Positions 6,898 through 16,800 of a stretch of 41,080 bases of DNA are shown one piece after another. The translations under genes were made by a program, and so were the position numbers. Every line of letters starts with the position of its first letter. Position 1 is the first letter of the stretch. Source of the DNA: a virus. Below the pieces are notes generated by a model. That model was given only the letters and a program-made list of their open reading frames with translations, had not been told where the DNA came from and did no database searches. Location: positions 1-41,080 of IMG/VR virus record IMGVR_UViG_3300037264_009889. One strand, given 5' to 3'.

Positions 6898-7320
6898 ATG
6901 GTTTTTTTAGATCCACTTTCTTCGATTGTAAATAAAATAAAAGCGAGTGCAAGGATTGCGGCATTGCTTCCCGCTTCGCGTGTCCACGCAGGATTCATGC
7001 CCGATGTGCCAGATATAAAAGGCATCTATGTGACACCTTTATCCGGAAATCTTTCACAAATTGTGAGTTCGGCAAATCAAACTAACCAAATATTAACGGG
7101 CAACCTGCGCTTCCAAATAGATTCTCTTTCCAACGAAGGAATGGAGGATGCGGTGTTGTTGGCAAAAACGGCTTGCGAAGTTTGTCTCCCAAGTGTTAAG
7201 ACTGCTGGAATTTTTAATTTAAGTTTTCAACCCAGAACGGTTTCTTATGATAAAGGGTACGGATCATATAGAGCTACCTACCGATTAGAAGCTCCGTGTG
7301 TCGAACACGTAACTGGGTAG
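6898..7320 (+). CDS. Probable tail terminator protein (DUF3168/gpU-like)
   Basis: A 140-residue protein that starts with a helix ending in a pocket-like segment (SIVNKIKASARIAALLPASRV) and continues with IYVTPLSG, a strand-rich middle and a C-terminal strand (YGSYRATYRLEA). This order is common in tail terminator proteins that cap the tail tube. A GGTGAT ribosome site lies 7 nt before the ATG. It is the last head/neck gene; a 50-bp AT-rich stretch and an HNH cassette separate it from the tape measure. Confidence 0.45.
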   Translation: MVFLDPLSSIVNKIKASARIAALLPASRVHAGFMPDVPDIKGIYVTPLSGNLSQIVSSANQTNQILTGNLRFQIDSLSNEGMEDAVLLAKTACEVCLPSVKTAGIFNLSFQPRTVSYDKGYGSYRATYRLEAPCVEHVTG

Positions 7321-7371
7321 TTTATTCTTTATTTTTTAGTTTTAGCTTTTAGTTTTATTTTGAACCGACTA

Positions 7372-7387
7372 ACGATAACTTTATATA
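7372..7387 (+). promoter_or_regulatory. Archaeal promoter of the double-HNH gene
   Basis: ACGATAAC (7372-7379) plus TATA box TTTATATA (7380-7387) matches the promoters of the other homing cassettes. A leader of about 25-30 nt with GGTGAT precedes ATG 7439. No RHH gene is present here, unlike at 2045, 4435 and 35796. Confidence 0.65.
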
Positions 7388-7438
7388 GTATTAGGTATAT
7401 TCAGTGTTTCGGGTTTAAATTAATTTGGTGATTTTAAA

Positions 7439-8560
7439 ATGAGTGATGAAAATTATTCCAATATAATTCTTGAGGAAGCGGAAATTAAAAAACAAAAGAG
7501 GGATAAGATTAATGCTCAGCGAAGAGTTAGGAGGGCAAATCGGACGCAAGAAGAAAAAGAGATACAAAGAGAGAAAGATAGAAGTTATGCTAAAAAAAGA
7601 TTAGAAAAGTATAAAGATGAAATAAATACCAAGAGACGAGAAGATAGAAAGAACTGGACAAAAGAAAAATTGGAGCGCGTAAAAGAACGCGATAGAAAAT
7701 ATTATCAAGACCACAAAGATATAATAAAGTTAAGATCTGTAAATTGGTATAAAAACAATAAATCTAAAGCAAACGAAGGAGCTAAAGCTCGTTATATGGA
7801 AAATAGAGAGATGAGGATTGAATATCAAAAAAAATATTACAAGGATAATTTGGAATATTATACAGAATATAATAGAAACAGGTATTGGAATGATAGAGAT
7901 GGCGATTTAGCTAGAAGTCACGAGTATTATAAGGAAAACAAAGAAAGTATTTTAGAGTATCAAGCAAAATATTATCAAGAAAACAAAGAATATCTTATAG
8001 ATTATCAAAGAAAATATGTAAATGAGCTAAGAAATAAATTATATCAAATTCTCGGACCAAGGTGTGTTGTTTGTGGAATAGACGATTTACAGTTTTTAAC
8101 TGTTGATCATATTAACGATGATGGCGGACGGGACAGAGAGGAAAGAGGAGGTCTTCCGGGGCTGCTGAGATATTTAAGAGGAATAGACTGGAACGAAAAA
8201 TATATTAGGGAAAATCTTCAAATTTTATGCTATAACCATAATTGCGGAAAAGGGAGGAGATTATATCTAGACAAACCCGACAAAGAATTGAATCCAGGAG
8301 AAAGAAAAAATAGAAAACTTTTAACCGAGACGTTTAACTTTTTTGGTCCTTGTGAAGTCTGCGGGGAATCTGATTTACGTTACCTATCTATTGACCATCG
8401 GCATAATGACGGGGCTGAGTGCAGGAGAAATGGAGAGCCTGATGGACGGGATTTATATCAATATTTTCGAAATATAGGTTGGCCCGAAGATTTAAAACAG
8501 AAATATGGTTGTTTATGTTATAACCATAATTGTGGAAAGAACAGAGTAATTTATATTTAA
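7439..8560 (+). CDS. Double HNH endonuclease with charged repeat N-terminus
   Basis: This 373-residue protein has three parts. Residues 1-200 are highly charged, with repeats of the type KYYQENKEYLxDYQ that probably form a long helix for DNA or RNA contact. Residues about 208-275 form HNH unit 1 (CVVCG, the catalytic stretch TVDHINDD, then LCYNHNCGKG). Residues about 303-372 form HNH unit 2 (CEVCG, SIDHRHND, LCYNHNCGKN). Both units keep Cys pairs, DH and N-H-N-C residues. It is a paralogue of the minus-strand protein at 34677. It sits alone behind its own promoter, and its stop codon lies inside the next intergenic motif copy. This is the layout of a free-standing homing endonuclease between neck and tail genes. 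Confidence 0.75.
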   Translation: MSDENYSNIILEEAEIKKQKRDKINAQRRVRRANRTQEEKEIQREKDRSYAKKRLEKYKDEINTKRREDRKNWTKEKLERVKERDRKYYQDHKDIIKLRSVNWYKNNKSKANEGAKARYMENREMRIEYQKKYYKDNLEYYTEYNRNRYWNDRDGDLARSHEYYKENKESILEYQAKYYQENKEYLIDYQRKYVNELRNKLYQILGPRCVVCGIDDLQFLTVDHINDDGGRDREERGGLPGLLRYLRGIDWNEKYIRENLQILCYNHNCGKGRRLYLDKPDKELNPGERKNRKLLTETFNFFGPCEVCGESDLRYLSIDHRHNDGAECRRNGEPDGRDLYQYFRNIGWPEDLKQKYGCLCYNHNCGKNRVIYI

Positions 8561-8576
8561 TTCATATTTTTAAAAT
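8557..8576 (+). promoter_or_regulatory. Recurrent intergenic motif, copy 3
   Basis: TTAATTCATATTTTTAAAAT is identical to the copy at 3855 and lies 42 bp before the tape measure ATG. The preceding HNH gene ends inside it. Confidence 0.6.
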
Positions 8577-8617
8577 CTCTATTTAAACCCGCTCTCTAAA
8601 CTTTATCATGATTTTCT

Positions 8618-11600
8618 ATGAGTGGCTCGAATTATTATACTAAGTTCGTTTTTACTTCTTCGGGTTTAAGCGCCATTTTAAGTGAATTTAAGTCCGCCGC
8701 TGCACAAATAAACGCGCAAAGTGCCGCTCTAGGTAAAGTTAATTTCGCCGGTCTGAACAGCGCCATCCCAATCCTCACGCGCATAGAAGCGGAAATTCGT
8801 GCTGTAGGAGCCTCGTTAAACGCCGTTTCTGCTCAAGGTGCTAAAGCCGGAGCTTCATTAAATCCACTCGCCGCCGGTGCTACCAAAGCCGCCGCGTCAG
8901 TTAAAACTGTCGGCTCTTCAATGAGCCAACTAGCCTCAGTTTCTGGGACTGTTTCTTCAGCCACAAGCAGAGTTACTAGCTCTTTAACCGCAATGGGTGC
9001 TGCGGGCAAATCCGCATTCAGCGGCATAATTTCAGGGTCCGAGCGCGCCATAGCTTCCATGAGCGCACTTTCAGCCGCCACGATGTCCGTTGGAAGATCT
9101 ATGGCTCGGATGGGAACCCTGGCCGCAATCCCAATGGCGGGCATGAGGGGCCTGAGTGGAGCTATTACTGGGTCTCTACTTGCTTCTTCTGCGGCCATGT
9201 TGTTAAACCCACTTAATGCCGCCCCGCTTGCTGCGGGCTATGGTGTTTATACTCACGGAAATGTGGGAAAGGCAGCCGCAGAAGCAGCCGCTAAGTCTTG
9301 GCAACCTGGAATGACCCAGAAGGATATAGATGCTATTAAACAGGCTGTGACGAGTAGTTCCCGCGCTTCCGCTGGACAGTCGGTTTATAGTCCTACTGAT
9401 ATCGCTAAAATGTGGGCTGAGTATGCAGGTATGGGTGGAGATGTCTCTGCTGGGAAGATTACCGACAGTCTTTCTAAAGTCTTTACTAATTATGCACAAG
9501 CTATAAATGCTCCTGATATTGGAACAGCTCTTAATACCCTTGTGTCTCAAAATCTAGTTTGGTCTGGTCAAGATAAGGCGTTTAATGAGGCTACTCTCCG
9601 GAGAACCTCCGACATGATGTCAATGGTGGTTGCACAAACTAAACTAAAGGGAGAAAATCTTAACGATTTATTAAAAGATGTTTCTCCAGTTGCAAAAGCC
9701 TATGGTATGTCTCAAGAAGAGACCTATGCTATGACTGGTGGGCTGGCTCAACTCGGACTTAATCCTCAACAAGCTGGCATGGCTCTTCGTAGGATTTTAT
9801 TGCGTGGCACACCTAACGTTAATGACCTTCAAAAACAAGCCGCTTACAATGAAGGTATAACCAATGAAAAGGGACAGATTATAGATGAGTCCACTGGAAA
9901 AGCTATTTCTCTTTCAAATGTTAATAAGGCACTCGAACAACTTGATGTAACTTGGGAACAAATTAATCCAGAGAAAAATATAAACGGAGTCGTAGGAGTT
10001 TTTCAAGATATTGCTGGAAAAATGAAAAAAATGGGTATGACACCCGAACAGCAACAAGCTTGGATGAAAACCGTTTATGGCTTACAGGGCGTTACTCCTG
10101 CTGCAATGCTTACCCAAAATCCAGAATATCTACTCGATTTGTTTAACAAAATTAAAAAATCTTCGGAAGGAGCGGGCGCATCTAGTTTTATGTCTGGAAT
10201 CATGACCGATAACATGATTGACCGCTTTAAAATGTTGGGTTCTGCTGTTAAAGGTTCTGCGGATGCAATAGGAGAATATCTTGAACCTGGCGTTGTAAAA
10301 CTAACTAATTTTTTAAAAGACACCGCCGTCCCCCAACTCAACGCTCTTGGTTCCGCTGTCGCCGCTGGCGACTGGAAAGGTGTCGCAGATATTGTAGGTG
10401 GTGCCGTTGATTTTATTGGCGAAAAATTCTTTGCGTCCGGCGAAGGTATAACCGAATTTATAAACGGCGCTATCGATGGATTAGACGAGTTCGCGGGCAG
10501 ATTGGCAACCTTCGCTACAGGTGGAGGCGTCGGAGGTCTTTTAGGCGGACTCGGAGATTGGGCTAAAAGCATCTGGGATAATATCGATTGGGGACAGGTT
10601 GACAATATTGTAAGCAACTTATCTACCGCTTTTAATATTGCCTGGGATCAGTCGATGGCGTGGTTGCAAACTAAGATAGATGCCATAAATTGGGATTCGG
10701 TTGGGACCAAGGCGGGTCAAGCACTTGAAAAAGTTGGAGCTTGGATACTAAAGGGCGCACAAGCAATTCCCTGGGCTTCTGTTGCCTCTGCTTGCGCAAA
10801 TGCAATTTTTGGTGCAATTGCAGGTATAAACTGGCAAGCAGCTTTTGCGGGCGCTGTTTCGGCTGCGGGATCGATTGGCGCAGCTATAGCAAGCGGAATA
10901 GCTAACTCTGGAATAGGGACTACTCTTCAAAATGCGGCAATTGGATTCAGAAATTCGATAATGTCTGCGGTTGGAGATATTAGAGCTAGTGCGGTAGATT
11001 TAGCTATGACCGCAGGAATTTCTCCAAATGATATATTGGGTTTTAGTGCGGCGACAGATGCAGAAGGGAATGCTCTTTTAAAAGGGGGCGGATCGCTTCT
11101 TTCGGCTATTACAAATAATGGCTCTTTAGGCGCGTACAATAAACTTAATCCTAACAATCAAGCCGCGGAAGGAACGGCAGATGTGGGGGTTGCCTGGGAT
11201 CGGACTAAAAACACTCTTGGTAATTTATTTATTCCTGGAAAGGTTGCGGATGGCAGTTTACTTGATACAATAGCGGGAGCGGCGAAAAAGACGTGGGATT
11301 ATTTGTTTGGGGAGAGCGTTAAATATCGCCCAAGGGTTGCGGCGGGCGGAGGCGCGGTAAATAGTTTTGGTGGTGGCGGAGTTGGTCCGTTTTCCTATAC
11401 TAACCCCCCTTTTTTTGACCAAGTTAATGAGTTACATCAAAGGGAATTGGGAACTTATAGTAGATTTTTACTAGAAGAAAAACTCCCCGAATGGGAAGCG
11501 GGGGTTTTTGAATGTTTACAGATATATGAAAGGAACAAAAATAACTATGCTAAGTGGCTGCTTAATGACCAAGAAAGGGATAATGATACTTTTTATAAAG

Positions 11601-13888
11601 ATTTAGATTTGGTAAATGCAGTCGATAGTTGGCATTTTTTAACTGGGGTTACTCCCGGCGGAAATGTAGGAGACCCTAGAGATACTTATCTGTTTGATGC
11701 CGAGACTGATTCATATGAGGGTACAATAGCAAATGCCCCAAACTATAAAAGTGAATCTCTTATGCGATTGTCGGAAACTTACAAAAAAGACCCTAATGAC
11801 ATAGAACTTATAAATACAGAAGAGGGGTGGGATTTTGTGCCAAATATTCCCACTCGTGGGACGCGCAGAAATTTTGGAAAACAACAAGGAATTGCTCAAG
11901 GGGCGGGGTTAGGGCAGCGGAGATATATCAATGAATTGATTAAGAAGGCAAGTGGCTTTTTTAATAATTTTAAATCGCCCATAAGTAGTTTGGGGGGCGG
12001 AGGTGGGAGTGCTGGAGAAAATTTAAAAGCTGAATTAAACAACCCTCTTTCACCAACCAATATCCAGGCAGCGAAAGATTATGCCGCTTATACTGGCGGA
12101 GTAGGAGTGGGCGGAACTGTAGATACAACGGGGGCTGGTGTCTATGCCAGTCCAGGTTTTGCTACAGGCGAATCGGAAGGCGACTCTGGCGGCGGGGTTT
12201 TAGACACTCTTCTCATTCCTGAATTTAAAAAAGGTCTTGATGATTTTGCCAATTATTGGAATGATAAATCAAACTACTTTGATCGCGAAGGTACTTGGCT
12301 AGAAACAAAAATAGGCAAAAAATCATCCGCAGAAGAAGTTTTTGGCACAGGGCAAACTCCACCATTAGTAGATGCTACAAATAAAGCGACAGATGCCACA
12401 AACAAAGTAACAGATGCTACAAGCAAATCAAAAGAAGCTACAAGCGAATTAGCATCTGTAACTAGCAACTCGAGTTCAATTTATCAATCTTCATCAGATA
12501 ATGTGGCAAATGCCCTAAATAGTTTTACGCCAAATATTAAAGATCTTTTAAGTCGAGAAGGCCCTCTTGATTATAAAGCTCTTTCGGAGGCGTTTCAAAA
12601 AGAATATGCTACCAGTATGGGAGCTGAAGATTTAAGAAGAGCCGACGCAAGAACTCCTGACAGAGAAGACTTAATTGCAAAAATGGCTCAATATTCTCTT
12701 AGAACTCCTTATATCACCCCCGAAGAGAAGAAAACAGCTGACTCAACTTCTAAAACCGCCAACAACACCTCCAAAGGCGCAACATCCGCTGATATAAAGG
12801 GGCTCGGCGCAGATATTGTGGGCGCTCTTGAAGGAATTAAGGGCAGCGGAGAAAAAACTAATGATGCCGTTCAATCAACTAAAGTTTCTGCCGAAACTCA
12901 AGCAAAAAGAGATCAGGCCTTACAAGAAACTATGATTTCTACTATTTGCGAAATGGAGTTTCTTACTTTAGAAAAATTAGCCCCTCTTGGCACGTTCGTG
13001 GGTACCCCAGGCGGGAAAATGGTTCGTGTCGCAGATTCTTGGATGACCTTTGCTGAGTATGAAGCAATGACCGGAATTTCTCTTGCAGATCAACAAATGA
13101 ATGCGGCGGCTAAGGTGGGAAAGGTTCCGTTTTATGGTACTATTACGGCAGAGGATATTCCCCAAATTCTTGCTGACTATGAAAAAAAGGCTCCATGGGC
13201 GCAAGCGAATGAACGACAGGCGCTTGTAAAATATCAATCTATGATCGAAGATGATTTGGGGCTTCCTGCTTCATGGGGAACCGCCAAAACTCCCTACTCA
13301 ATGGCGCTTGGCGGCGAATCTCGTAAACCAGATATGTCTCCTATTCTATTAGGGTCTTTAGCTAAAGGCGGAGTTATGGAGATTCCTGTGGAGCCCGATG
13401 TTAACCTGGAACCTATAGAAAGCTTAGCAACCACAGCTGCCGCGGGGCTTCCTTATGATGTAAAGGTAACTTCAAACGCAGATTCAGTTGCGGCACAATT
13501 GGCGGGTCTCGGAGGATCAACTAGTTTTACTGTATTTGTCAATACTGTTTATTCGAGCAGTGGTGGAGGCGGGGGTAAAAACTATACGTCTATGAATGAT
13601 ATTCCTGGTGTAAACTATACTCCGGGCGGTACTCCCTATAGGTCCATAAATGACATCCCCCGTTTCGCCGAAGGTGGCTACACCGGCTCTTATGGTGGTC
13701 CCGCCACTGTTCATCCCAATGAGCTTATTCTTAACGCCGCCCAACAAAGAGGACTTTCAGATGCAATAGGAGGAGGAAAAGTATATAATATTAACATAGA
13801 CGCCCGCGGAGCTACAATAACCGATAGCAGTATGGATACTCTTGTTGCTAAGATCAAATCTGCACTACAGGATGAATCCTACCGGTAG
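8618..13888 (+). CDS. Tail tape measure protein
   Basis: This 1756-residue protein sets tail length and is carried inside the tube. The first 200 residues are Ala/Ser-rich helix. About residues 200-520 match the tail-tape-measure core (TP901 type), including TGGLAQLGLNPQQAGMALRR with the downstream WMKTVYGLQGVTPAAML. A hydrophobic Gly/Ala-rich zone (about 690-800) may be membrane-active. Heptads of TNKATDATNK type lie near 1250-1285. The C-terminus has the usual FAEGGYTGSYGGP...ELILNAAQQRGL motif (about 1683-1713). At about 0.15 nm per residue it predicts a tail near 260 nm, if the rule for siphoviruses holds. There is no frameshifted chaperone gene directly upstream; the probable tail tube genes are 14 kb downstream. 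Confidence 0.9.
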   Translation: MSGSNYYTKFVFTSSGLSAILSEFKSAAAQINAQSAALGKVNFAGLNSAIPILTRIEAEIRAVGASLNAVSAQGAKAGASLNPLAAGATKAAASVKTVGSSMSQLASVSGTVSSATSRVTSSLTAMGAAGKSAFSGIISGSERAIASMSALSAATMSVGRSMARMGTLAAIPMAGMRGLSGAITGSLLASSAAMLLNPLNAAPLAAGYGVYTHGNVGKAAAEAAAKSWQPGMTQKDIDAIKQAVTSSSRASAGQSVYSPTDIAKMWAEYAGMGGDVSAGKITDSLSKVFTNYAQAINAPDIGTALNTLVSQNLVWSGQDKAFNEATLRRTSDMMSMVVAQTKLKGENLNDLLKDVSPVAKAYGMSQEETYAMTGGLAQLGLNPQQAGMALRRILLRGTPNVNDLQKQAAYNEGITNEKGQIIDESTGKAISLSNVNKALEQLDVTWEQINPEKNINGVVGVFQDIAGKMKKMGMTPEQQQAWMKTVYGLQGVTPAAMLTQNPEYLLDLFNKIKKSSEGAGASSFMSGIMTDNMIDRFKMLGSAVKGSADAIGEYLEPGVVKLTNFLKDTAVPQLNALGSAVAAGDWKGVADIVGGAVDFIGEKFFASGEGITEFINGAIDGLDEFAGRLATFATGGGVGGLLGGLGDWAKSIWDNIDWGQVDNIVSNLSTAFNIAWDQSMAWLQTKIDAINWDSVGTKAGQALEKVGAWILKGAQAIPWASVASACANAIFGAIAGINWQAAFAGAVSAAGSIGAAIASGIANSGIGTTLQNAAIGFRNSIMSAVGDIRASAVDLAMTAGISPNDILGFSAATDAEGNALLKGGGSLLSAITNNGSLGAYNKLNPNNQAAEGTADVGVAWDRTKNTLGNLFIPGKVADGSLLDTIAGAAKKTWDYLFGESVKYRPRVAAGGGAVNSFGGGGVGPFSYTNPPFFDQVNELHQRELGTYSRFLLEEKLPEWEAGVFECLQIYERNKNNYAKWLLNDQERDNDTFYKDLDLVNAVDSWHFLTGVTPGGNVGDPRDTYLFDAETDSYEGTIANAPNYKSESLMRLSETYKKDPNDIELINTEEGWDFVPNIPTRGTRRNFGKQQGIAQGAGLGQRRYINELIKKASGFFNNFKSPISSLGGGGGSAGENLKAELNNPLSPTNIQAAKDYAAYTGGVGVGGTVDTTGAGVYASPGFATGESEGDSGGGVLDTLLIPEFKKGLDDFANYWNDKSNYFDREGTWLETKIGKKSSAEEVFGTGQTPPLVDATNKATDATNKVTDATSKSKEATSELASVTSNSSSIYQSSSDNVANALNSFTPNIKDLLSREGPLDYKALSEAFQKEYATSMGAEDLRRADARTPDREDLIAKMAQYSLRTPYITPEEKKTADSTSKTANNTSKGATSADIKGLGADIVGALEGIKGSGEKTNDAVQSTKVSAETQAKRDQALQETMISTICEMEFLTLEKLAPLGTFVGTPGGKMVRVADSWMTFAEYEAMTGISLADQQMNAAAKVGKVPFYGTITAEDIPQILADYEKKAPWAQANERQALVKYQSMIEDDLGLPASWGTAKTPYSMALGGESRKPDMSPILLGSLAKGGVMEIPVEPDVNLEPIESLATTAAAGLPYDVKVTSNADSVAAQLAGLGGSTSFTVFVNTVYSSSGGGGGKNYTSMNDIPGVNYTPGGTPYRSINDIPRFAEGGYTGSYGGPATVHPNELILNAAQQRGLSDAIGGGKVYNINIDARGATITDSSMDTLVAKIKSALQDESYR

Positions 13889-13896
13889 GTTCAGTT

Positions 13897-16800
13897 ATGG
13901 TCTCCACTTTTAATAATCAGAAGTTTGATTCCTCTGTATTTAATCGTGGTGCCGGAATTTATGTTACCTCTCATTCTTTTGTAAAATGGAATAATATTTC
14001 TTATTCGGATCTTTTATATGATTTTAAGTGGAATAATCAGAGTTATTCAGATATTTTGTCTATTATTCAATGGAATACCCAGGTTCTAACTTCTGAATTT
14101 TCTTATATTTTCCAGTGGATTAACCGAGAATATTTAGATGGCTCTGATATTGCTAAATGGCGCGAGAGTTCTTATGTTACTCCGCTTACAACTTTTGATT
14201 GGGGTCAGCGTTTCTACTGGCGCGATTTAAGATTTAATCAAGAAAAATATAATAAATCTTCTTTCAATCGCGGAACATTCTATACTGGAATGTTTGGGGA
14301 CATTCTTAAATGGAATAATTTATCATTTACAACTCAAGACTCTATTATTAAATGGAACAACAGAGAATTTATTTCTGAAATTTCGAATATTCTGAAGTGG
14401 AATGAAATTTCATACAATACTATTTCCAGTATTATTAAGTGGAATAATTTCGAGTTTTTGAGTATCTCTGATATTATTAAATGGAATAATCGGGTATTTT
14501 CTAGTGAATATTCTTCTATAATGAAGTGGGGCAACAGAGTATTCACGGACGGGTATTTATCTACAATTTTGTGGAATAATGTTGCTTATGATACTTCTTC
14601 TAGTATTGCAAAGTGGAACAATGTTGCATACAATACGTCTACAGGAATATTAAAATGGAACAACATTTCTTACGATACCTCTTCTAGTATTTTAAAGTGG
14701 AACAACAGAGAGTTTGCGGGTGAATATGTTTCTAATATTAAGTGGCTCAACAGAATGTTTATTTCACAAGATTCTATTGTTAAATGGAATAACTTTGTAT
14801 TTCTTGCCGCAATAACCGATATATTAAAATGGAATAATAAGAGTTATAATACGTCGTCCAGTATCTTTAAATGGATTAATCAAACGTTTTTAACTTCTCT
14901 ATCAACCGCTCGGTGGGGAGAAATAGCTTATAATACTGGACAAAGTATTTTTGTTTGGTTAAATGCTTCGGGCGGACTTGTCCCATTATCAGATTACCTG
15001 AGCGTTAAAACAATTCAAGGGAAATATCTATTCCCGGATATTATTGGTGGCAGCCTTTCGTTTAAAGATGGCTCTATCGGAGAAGCAAGTTTAGAGCTGG
15101 CCCAATTTATCCCCGAAGATTCACGCTGTATTTTCTACCTCAAGGGTGACGCGAGAATGTTCGATGGAATTTCTAGACGTTGTGTTAAAGATGGAGAACG
15201 TGGAACCTATAAAGTTACGATCCAAGAATATAATGAGATTTTAAAACCAGAGAACGGAAAAGGAGGGCACTACTTAGTTAAAAATGATTGGCATGATGTT
15301 GAATTACATAACCTGCTTTCTAGCCTTAAACCATCTTTAAATAATAACGAAGTTGGCCTTCTTTATATGGCCTGTTCTGCTATACCAGATTATTTGTTTG
15401 AAGAACATGATGTTACTAATAATATTTTTAAATTTGAGTATACTGGACTACCCTATTCTATAACAGAAGTTTTTGAGGATGCCACTTTACTTACACAAAG
15501 AACGGGTGCCGCGGCACTTGTAACCGCTTCGGGCTGGTATCATGATACGACCGCTAAGACCCTTTATATAAAATGTACCGATGGAGTTTTCCCGTACTAT
15601 CACGTTATCTCTGTTCCGTACATTTGGGACCTTAAGGTTCCAGTAAGAATGGGGAGTATAAGCAGTAAATCTTCTACGGTTATAGCTTATTGGGAAACAG
15701 CAAATGGGGATATCCCGCTAGATACTATAGAAACTTTGCTTACTGCCCTCGATTTAGAATACGAACCAGTTTATAGAAATGGAGTTTGCCACATAGACGT
15801 ATCTGCAAAGATCGGAAGCGGCACTACCACATCTCCCGCTAATTATTATAATGAACAGGATAATATTATTTCTGTGCAAGAAATTGATATGGCTGATGCC
15901 CGCAACATGGTGAACGGCGTAGGATTCAGGGGATACGGATCGGGAGCTGGCGGAATTATTTCTGGTTGTCATATAAATACAGGCCGTGGCGGGAGATTTA
16001 TTCTCCTCGATGATTCTTCTGTTCATAGCCAGGCTATGGCCGATGGGTTTGTACAAAAATATCTAGATGATCATTATTTACCTGCGCGTAGTATTAAATT
16101 CTCTGCACCGTTGTTCGTAGGTGGAGCAGTAGATCAGCGCAGGCTAGGAGATACTGCTCATATTTCTATACCATCTGAGTACCTTGAACAGGATCTGAGG
16201 GTTAAAGAAGTTGCAATTAAATTAAAGCCATTATCTCAAACGCTTACTTTCGGAGATAAATTAATTTCCTACGATGATCAAATAAAGGCTATGAGGGCTG
16301 CTTCTGAGAAGTATAGAAAACATTTGCAGGGTGAAATTGAGGAGTTTACGTGGAATTGGACGGAAAATTGCGATTCTACAGCAGTTAGGCAGAACACCTT
16401 CGAAATAACCGCTGACGCTTTAAAAGTTCAGAAATTAGAAATGACCTGCACAACTGACTTTCACACTTCTGACGTTCCGGCTGGTACTGGAGATGGTGGA
16501 GGCGGTGGGGGAGGCGGCGGAGGAGATGGAGGCGGCGGAGGAGGAACTCCAGCCGATACCACTCACCACCATACCGTTGCGGGCGTAACTACTGGGCCGA
16601 GTGCCACGGTTGCTGTTGCTGCAAGTAGCCATTATCATGTTTTGAACGCCCTTGTGTCTAGTGCTCCTAGTGCCACGGTTGCTGTTGCGGCAAGTAGCCA
16701 TTATCATGTTTTGAACGCCCTTGTGTCTAGTACCCCTAGCGGAACCGCAACCGTGGCTACCCATAATCATAATCACCAATTTACAGTCACCTCCGTTGGT

